A DNA stretch of 27,566 nt, from contig NZ_JOIX01000089.1 of NCBI RefSeq assembly GCF_000720175.1, forward strand, positions 1 to 27,566, read 5' to 3'. A program made the translations under genes and the position numbers. Each line of letters opens with the position of its first letter. The first letter of the stretch is position 1. Below the pieces are notes generated by a model, which made no database searches, had not been told where the DNA came from, and saw nothing but the letters and a program-made list of their open reading frames with translations. The DNA is from Streptomyces sp. NRRL S-337 (GTDB lineage: Bacteria; Actinomycetota; Actinomycetes; Streptomycetales; Streptomycetaceae). This document shows, piece by piece, positions 23,272 to 27,566 of the stretch.

Positions 23272-23343
23272 GGACGATTAGCTCAGCGGGAGAGCGCTTC
23301 CCTGACACGGAAGAGGTCACTGGTTCAATCCCAGTATCGTCCA
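23272..23343 (+). tRNA. tRNA-Val (anticodon GAC), copy 3
   Basis: All 72 bases are the same as the copy at 23072-23143. It is the last tRNA in the operon; an intrinsic terminator begins eight bases after it. Confidence 0.96.
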
Positions 23344-23350
23344 CACGTAG

Positions 23351-23389
23351 CCCGAGGGCCGGAGCGTTTCGCTCCGGCCCTCGGCTTTT
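23351..23389 (+). terminator. Rho-independent terminator of the tRNA operon
   Basis: CCGAGGGCCGGAGC (from 23352) pairs with GCTCCGGCCCTCGG (ending 23384) around a short GTTTC loop and is followed by CTTTTG. A strong intrinsic terminator. Confidence 0.93.
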
Positions 23390-23468
23390 GTGCCGCGCCG
23401 TGCCGGTCGCGGGCTCCGGTCGCCGGCCGGCCGGCTGTGGCCGTGCCGGCCGGGCCGGGTGCGACGGT

Positions 23469-23747
23469 TCAGGACGAGAACAGCATGTGGCCGAGGCCGC
23501 GGTGATGACCGTGGTGCCCATGGTGGCCGTGGTGGCCGTGGTGCGGGGCGCCCCAGGCGGGTGCGGCGGGGTACGCCTGCGGGGCGGGCGGCGGCGGGGC
23601 CTGCTGGACCCACTGCGACTCCAGGCGGGTCAGCGCCTCCAGCTCCCCGTAGTCGAGGAAGATCCCCCGGCAGCCGGCGCACTGCTCGATCTGGACGCCA
23701 TTGCGGTTGTACGTGTGCATCGGTGCATGGCACTTGGGGCACTGCAT
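23469..23747 (-). CDS. zf-TFIIB domain protein with His-rich tail
   Basis: The 92-residue product has a small zinc ribbon C3-x2-C6 (CPKCHAPM) and C23-x2-C26 (CAGCRGIFLDYGELEAL), typical of the zf-TFIIB family. A Pro/Ala linker and a run of HHGHH repeats (about residues 69-82) follow, which could bind nickel, zinc or copper. The repeat is encoded by tandem 9-bp units (23509-23544). The ATG at 23745-23747 is used. It is 73 bases downstream of the phosphotransferase-fold gene and on the same strand, so it may be in one transcript. The role is unknown; metal storage or chaperoning is a guess from the tail only. Confidence 0.85.
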   Translation of the reverse strand: MQCPKCHAPMHTYNRNGVQIEQCAGCRGIFLDYGELEALTRLESQWVQQAPPPPAPQAYPAAPAWGAPHHGHHGHHGHHGHHRGLGHMLFSS

Positions 23748-23820
23748 CGTCGGCTCAACTCCTGTCGTTCGCTGCCGCTCGGCGCGGCGCCACCGGAACG
23801 GCCTTCCGGTGGCGTGGGGT

Positions 23821-24897
23821 TCAGCGTACGACGGGCCCGCCGGGTGCCAACTGCTGCGGCAGGGACACCATCCGGGAGCAGGCGTCGATGACGGCGGTCG
23901 CGGCCTCGTCCAGCGCCCGCTCCCCGGTGACGGCCTTGGCGACGGCGAGCGCGGCGGTCTGCACGGTCAGGGCGCGGGCGGGGACCTCCAGTTCGGGCCA
24001 GGGGTCCCCGTGCGGGGGCAGGGCCGGCCCGCCCGCCGCGTGGTAGGCGGTCAGGAAGCGCGTCCAGATGTCCGGGGCGAGCAGGCCGGTGGCGAACCAG
24101 GCGGCGGGACGGGCCAGGTCCCAGGCCGCGTCGCCGAGACCGAGGTCGTCGATGTCGATCAGCAGCCAGCGGCCGCCGGTCGCCGGGTGGCGGACCAGCT
24201 GGCCGAGGTGGAGGTCGCCGTGGCAGAGGGACGCCGCACGGGGTGGCGGGACCTCGCCCCGGGCCCAGGGCGGCAGCCCGTACCAGGCCCGTTCGACGGC
24301 CGTAGCGGCCGCGCGCAGGATGCGGGGAACGGCTTCCGCAGGGCCGTTCTCCAACGCGCCGCGCAGCCGGGTCAGGGCGCGGGCGGCCTTGGCGGGGCCG
24401 CACATCGGCGGGACCGGGCCGGGGAGTTGGCGCGGATCGACACGGTGCAGCCGCGCCAGCAGGCGGGCGGCGTCCTCCCAGGGCGCCGCGTCGGGGTCGT
24501 CGGGCGCGACCGGGCTGCCGTACGGCCAGCGGGTCAGCGCCCGGCCGTCGTCGGTGAGGAGGAGGAAGCCGTCGGGGGCGGTGAGCGGGAGCGGGGGCAG
24601 CAGGATTCCGTGCAGGAGGGGGTGCGCGGCGATCCGGAGACGGGCGGCGAGGTCCTGCGGGTCGGCGTCGGGGGCGTGCGCCTTCGCGACCGTACGGCCA
24701 CTGCGGACGACCGTGCCGTCGGGGCGGTCGGCGAGGACCTGGGGGTGGTCGGCGGGCGGGTGCGCGTGACCTGCGGGCGTCCAGGGGCGATCGACGGGCG
24801 TCTCGGGGGCCGGTGGTGCGGGTGGGGGGTCGGCTGGGCCGTCGGGGCCGGAGGATGCGGCGAGGGCGGCCAGGCGGTCGGCCAGCGGCGTGGTCAT
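23821..24897 (-). CDS. Aminoglycoside-phosphotransferase-fold kinase
   Basis: The 358-residue protein has a Pro/Ala-rich N-terminal region (residues 20-50) and then a kinase-like fold. ATP lysine is probably K72 (TVAKAH). The Brenner motif is HGDLHLGQLV (226-235) and the metal/DFG-equivalent segment is LLIDIDDLGLGDAAWDL (245-261). This is the APH/choline-kinase/maltokinase superfamily, which phosphorylates small molecules. The substrate is unknown and antibiotic resistance should not be assumed. The ATG at 24895-24897 has a GGGAGGGG site immediately upstream. A perfect hairpin lies between its start and the next upstream gene. Confidence 0.85.
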   Translation of the reverse strand: MTTPLADRLAALAASSGPDGPADPPPAPPAPETPVDRPWTPAGHAHPPADHPQVLADRPDGTVVRSGRTVAKAHAPDADPQDLAARLRIAAHPLLHGILLPPLPLTAPDGFLLLTDDGRALTRWPYGSPVAPDDPDAAPWEDAARLLARLHRVDPRQLPGPVPPMCGPAKAARALTRLRGALENGPAEAVPRILRAAATAVERAWYGLPPWARGEVPPPRAASLCHGDLHLGQLVRHPATGGRWLLIDIDDLGLGDAAWDLARPAAWFATGLLAPDIWTRFLTAYHAAGGPALPPHGDPWPELEVPARALTVQTAALAVAKAVTGERALDEAATAVIDACSRMVSLPQQLAPGGPVVR

Positions 24898-25060
24898 GGG
24901 TCCCCTCCCCCGGGCCTGCGTCGGTGTGAGGCCTTGCCCGGTCGCTGGTCGGGCCCGAAGGGGATCGTACGCGGCAGGGGCAGAGGCAGGCGGGGCGCGT
25001 GCGCAGGTGGCAGGGGCGCTCGGCGGAGTCGCTGGTCCGGTGGGTGGGCGCGGAAGCTCG

Positions 25061-25092
25061 ACGGCCGGGCATCTCCCCAGATGCCCGGCCGT
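25061..25092. terminator. Perfect 14-bp hairpin in intergenic region
   Basis: ACGGCCGGGCATCT (25061-25074) and its exact inverse (25079-25092) enclose CCCC. It lies in the 282-bp gap downstream of the small membrane gene and upstream of the kinase. There is no T-tract, but the stem is strong enough for a Streptomyces terminator. Confidence 0.7.
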
Positions 25093-25179
25093 TCGTGCCG
25101 TCCGCCGCACCCCCGTCCCCACGGGGTATTCCGCCGGAGGTCCCCGTCCCGGGCCGCTCTCCCGGGACCGGGGCGCCGC

Positions 25180-25389
25180 TCAGCGCCCCAGCATTCCGGC
25201 CACGGACGACGCCTGTGTGATGACGGCTTCCCAGCCGCCGAAGACCACGGCGAGCAGGATCGCCAACGGCAGCACCATGGCCACCGCGACGAGGGGATGG
25301 CGGGTGCCCGAGGACTGGTGGCCGCCGAGCGCCGCGGCGGCCTTGCGCCCCTGCGCCCGAAGGGCCGTCCGTCCTGAGGTCCGATCCAT
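25180..25389 (-). CDS. Small membrane protein, 69 aa
   Basis: The product begins MDRTSGRTALRAQGRKAAAALGG's basic N-terminus (residues 1-31), has one hydrophobic helix (about 33-51, LVAVAMVLPLAILLAVVFGG) and ends with a short amphipathic segment WEAVITQASSVAGMLGR. The ATG at 25387-25389 has GGGAGCGG upstream; the frame opens at 25497, but those extra 36 residues are not plausible. A TAGTGT -10-like element is seen at about 25467-25472 on the minus strand. Positive-inside topology predicts an N-in single-pass membrane peptide. I do not recognise a family. Confidence 0.72.
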   Translation of the reverse strand: MDRTSGRTALRAQGRKAAAALGGHQSSGTRHPLVAVAMVLPLAILLAVVFGGWEAVITQASSVAGMLGR

Positions 25390-25998
25390 CGTCCGCTCCC
25401 GTCGTCTCTGGAGCGGCGGGCGTCTGACCTCGGGGGACGAGCGCTGCGCCCGCCGCTTGATGACAACACTAGGCACGCGGCGCAGGCCAGGCGTCATGCC
25501 GTCGTACCTATTGGGCGGCCTCCAGGAGGATGACGGGACCGGGCGTCACGTACTCCCCTGGGTGGAGAACACCCCTGAGGAACCCGGGACATCCCCCAGG
25601 AGTCGCCCACCGGGCAGCAGGTCCGGGCGGAGCCGCATGCGTGACCTCGCTCACGCCGCCGGCTCCCCCACGCCCCGCCGTCAGGCAGCCGCCGGCCGCC
25701 GCGTACGCCGGTGCCGTCCGCCCCCGGGAGCCGTGACCCGCATCTCCGGCATTCGTCCTCGATCACCTTTCGTCGTGTCAATCCCCCTTATGTGAAAGAT
25801 CATTGGGCGCGCGGGCGGAAAACCGGGCGGCCCGCACGCCCTTTTCCCCTCCCCCACTCCGAGGATCGCACCCGCCACCGACAATCCGGTTGCCGACGCA
25901 TGCGCGGCCTCTCAGCACAGCGAGCCGTCAATCCGTAAGCTGTGCCACGTCAGACGGTTGGCAGCGGAGGGGCCTCCCACCGCAGGTAGGGGACGGAC
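25390..25998. other. Gene-free region of about 600 bp between divergent genes
   Basis: The 609 bases hold the promoters of the small membrane gene (-) and the kinase (+). Features seen: an imperfect inverted repeat ACTCCCCTGGG/CCCAGGAGT around 25551-25602, an AT-richer patch at 25780-25805 and GCACAGC-N17-GCTGTGC (25915-25945) enclosing a TAAGCT -10-like element 58 bases before the kinase. One open frame on the minus strand (25494-25781, TTG start, poor codon bias late in the frame) is probably not real. No riboswitch match was recognised. Confidence 0.5.
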
Positions 25999-27441
25999 AT
26001 GGCGATGATGCGGCTCCGGCGCGAGGACCCGCGTGTCGTCGGGACGTTCCGGTTGCACCGCCGGCTCGGCGCGGGCGGGATGGGCGTGGTCTACCTCGGC
26101 TCGGACAAGCGCGGCCAGCGGGTGGCGCTGAAGGTGATCCGGCCGGACCTCGCGGAGGATCAGGAATTCCGCTCGCGGTTCGCCCGCGAGGTCTCCGCCG
26201 CCCGCCGGATCCGCGGTGGCTGTACGGCGCGGCTGGTCGCGGCCGATCTGGACGCGGACCGCCCGTGGTTCGCCACGCAGTACGTCCCCGGCCCGTCGCT
26301 GCACGACAAGGTCAACGAGGAGGGGCCGCTCTCCCCCGCCCAGGTCGCTTCCATCGGCGCGGCACTGTCCGAGGGGCTGCTGGCCGTCCATGACGCGGGC
26401 GTGGTGCACCGCGACCTGAAGCCGTCCAACATCCTGCTGTCGCCCAAGGGCCCGCGCATCATCGACTTCGGCATCGCCTGGGCGACCGGCGCCAGCACCC
26501 TCACGCATGTCGGTACGGCCGTCGGGTCGCCGGGCTTCTTGGCACCGGAGCAGGTACGTGGGGCCGCGGTGACCCCGGCCACCGACATCTTCGCGCTGGG
26601 CGCCACGCTGGCGTACGCCTGCACCGCGGACTCCCCGTTCGGGCAGGGCAGTTCGGAGGTCATGCTCTACCGGGTGGTGCACGAGGAGGCGCAGCTCGCC
26701 GGGGTGCCGGACGCGCTGGCGCCGCTGCTCGCGTCGTGTCTGGCCAAGGATCCGGCGGACCGGCCCAGCACCTTGTCGCTGTCGTTGCGGCTCAAGGAGA
26801 TCGCGGCCCGTGAAGCGCACGGTCTGTCGGGCGGTCCGTCGGGTGGTCTGTCGGGCGGTCTTCTGCAGAACGGGCCCGGCAGCGGGGCCGGATGGAGCCG
26901 GGCGGAGCGCCGTCCGTCGGACCGACCGACCGGGCAGCGGGCCGAGGAGTACGCGCGCCAGCGCACCGAGCGGCGGACGGCGGGCGGCTCCGCGCCGCGC
27001 CCGCATGCGTCGCGTCCGCCGGCGCCGCGGGACGGGGCCGGCGGACGGCCGGGCGGACCGGCGTCCGGTGCGGGTACGGGCACGGGTGCTGGTGCAGGCA
27101 CCGGCGCGAGGAGGAATCCGCGTACCGCGGGGCGGAATGCCCGGCGTGGTCCGGCGGCACGGCCGACGGGGCGAAACGGTTCGCGCACCCCGGTCCGTAC
27201 GACCTCGGTCGGGCGCCGGCCCGGCCCCGACCGCCGGCTGCTGCGTCAGCGGGTCATCGTGTTCGTCGTGGTGACGCTGCTGGTCGCGCTGGGGATCGCG
27301 GCGGCTCAGGGCTGCCAAGGGCCGGCCCGCGGGATGGGGGCCGATGGTATGGAACGGCTGGCTCCGCTCGCTCCGGCCGGGAGCCCGGCCGCTCCGGGTG
27401 GAGGCCAGCCGGCGCCGGGCGGAGGCTCGGACGCGCGGTAG
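25999..27441 (+). CDS. PknB-type transmembrane Ser/Thr protein kinase
   Basis: The 480-residue protein starts with a complete Hanks-type kinase domain (about 15-270): Gly-loop LGAGGMGVV (23-31), K45 in VALK, catalytic HRDLKPSN (137-144), DFG (156-158), activation segment GSPGFLAPEQ (176-185). A long linker of Gly, Pro, Arg and Ala (271-415) contains three 12-bp DNA repeats coding GLSG/GPSG/GLSG (26821-26856) and a GT/GA-rich run. One transmembrane helix (about 419-436) and only a 44-residue extracellular tail rich in Gly/Pro follow. There is no PASTA or other sensor domain, so how it is activated is unclear. The ATG at 25999 follows AGGGGAC; ATG at 26005 or 26008 are alternatives. It is convergent with the partial gene at the window's right edge. 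Confidence 0.92.
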   Translation: MAMMRLRREDPRVVGTFRLHRRLGAGGMGVVYLGSDKRGQRVALKVIRPDLAEDQEFRSRFAREVSAARRIRGGCTARLVAADLDADRPWFATQYVPGPSLHDKVNEEGPLSPAQVASIGAALSEGLLAVHDAGVVHRDLKPSNILLSPKGPRIIDFGIAWATGASTLTHVGTAVGSPGFLAPEQVRGAAVTPATDIFALGATLAYACTADSPFGQGSSEVMLYRVVHEEAQLAGVPDALAPLLASCLAKDPADRPSTLSLSLRLKEIAAREAHGLSGGPSGGLSGGLLQNGPGSGAGWSRAERRPSDRPTGQRAEEYARQRTERRTAGGSAPRPHASRPPAPRDGAGGRPGGPASGAGTGTGAGAGTGARRNPRTAGRNARRGPAARPTGRNGSRTPVRTTSVGRRPGPDRRLLRQRVIVFVVVTLLVALGIAAAQGCQGPARGMGADGMERLAPLAPAGSPAAPGGGQPAPGGGSDAR

Positions 27442-27470
27442 GGCGTGCCGGGCGGGCGGTGGGCGGACCC

Positions 27471-27566
27471 TTAGTACTGCAACCGCATGTGGGGGTTGTG
27501 GCCTCGGCGTTGGTAGTGGCAGTGGCGGGCTCGGGCTTGGCTGCGTCTGCGGAAGTGTGACCAGTG
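27471..27566 (-). CDS. C-terminal end of a minus-strand gene (partial, unidentified)
   Basis: The reverse frame from the window edge is open for 31 codons to TAA at 27471-27473. It ends in a basic, His/Arg-rich sequence, CHYQRRGHNPHMRLQY. Third positions are mostly G/C, though several A-ending codons occur. The strongly basic, motif-like C-terminus looks like a conserved tail rather than random antisense, but only the end is visible and I cannot name it. It is convergent with the kinase gene, 29 bases apart. Confidence 0.45.
   Translation of the reverse strand, partial: HWSHFRRRSQARARHCHYQRRGHNPHMRLQY

Noticed and set aside
23072..23343. Three near-identical repeats at 94- to 106-bp intervals, at first glance CRISPR-like
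   Set aside because: Each repeat folds as a complete tRNA-Val; spacers are irregular and there are no cas genes.
23821..24897. Antibiotic resistance gene (aminoglycoside phosphotransferase)
   Set aside because: Only the general fold motifs are present; substrate residues cannot be assigned and many such kinases act on sugars or other metabolites.
25494..25781. A 95-codon minus-strand frame with several cysteines
   Set aside because: It needs a TTG start, codon third positions become A/T-rich toward the end, and no domain is seen. It is more likely part of the intergenic region.
26892..27560. Plus-strand frame crossing the kinase stop into the window's right end
   Set aside because: It is out of frame with the kinase, its product is low-complexity Gly/Arg/Ala, and the last part is opposite a more gene-like minus-strand frame.

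Overview
The window is high-GC actinobacterial DNA, and everything in it points to Streptomyces: codon third positions are almost all G or C, GTG starts are common, and it carries ssgB, whose family is restricted to sporulating actinomycetes. The whole stretch looks like ordinary chromosomal core. I see no integrase, transposase, plasmid gene, CRISPR array or rRNA.

Left part (1-12.8 kb). The phosphatidylinositol mannoside genes pgsA, patA and pimA form a tight, overlapping minus-strand operon. In mycobacteria the same genes follow thrS and a HIT-family Ap4A phosphorylase directly. Here thrS and the HIT gene are also present, in the same order and on the same strand, but a block of about 6.5 kb separates them from pgsA. 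That block holds an EF-G-like protein with altered GTPase motifs, a 551-residue membrane protein preceded by five 11-bp direct repeats, a beta-propeller lipoprotein and a Tat/lipoprotein deacetylase-fold protein. A voltage-sensor-type potassium channel also sits between HIT and thrS.

Middle part (12.8-19.9 kb). A DUF4365 protein with an Mrr-like D...QxK signature overlaps a gene of unknown function with an OB-like C-terminal domain. A DnaQ-like exonuclease is divergent from this pair. Two identical tRNA-Val(CAC) genes, each with its own terminator, flank a SRPBCC gene. Next come a PGPGW-motif membrane protein, ssgB (cell division/sporulation), a CGNR zinc-finger regulator, a 51-residue membrane peptide, a three-helix membrane protein and a cytosolic DsbA-like protein.

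Right part (19.9-27.6 kb). A double-GNAT acetyltransferase is followed by pabC and pabB (4-amino-4-deoxychorismate, then p-aminobenzoate for folate). A tRNA operon then encodes Gly(GCC), Cys(GCA) and three Val(GAC), the middle one with a rewired acceptor stem, and ends in a strong terminator. Last are a zf-TFIIB protein with a His-rich tail, a phosphotransferase-fold kinase, a 69-residue membrane protein, a PknB-type Ser/Thr kinase and the apparent 3' end of one more minus-strand gene.

The most promising leads are the DUF4365/OB-like pair beside the exonuclease, the five-unit 11-bp repeat array, the split thrS-HIT-pgsA-patA-pimA cluster and the compensated tRNA-Val variant. All functions are inferred from sequence reading alone; no database search was run.
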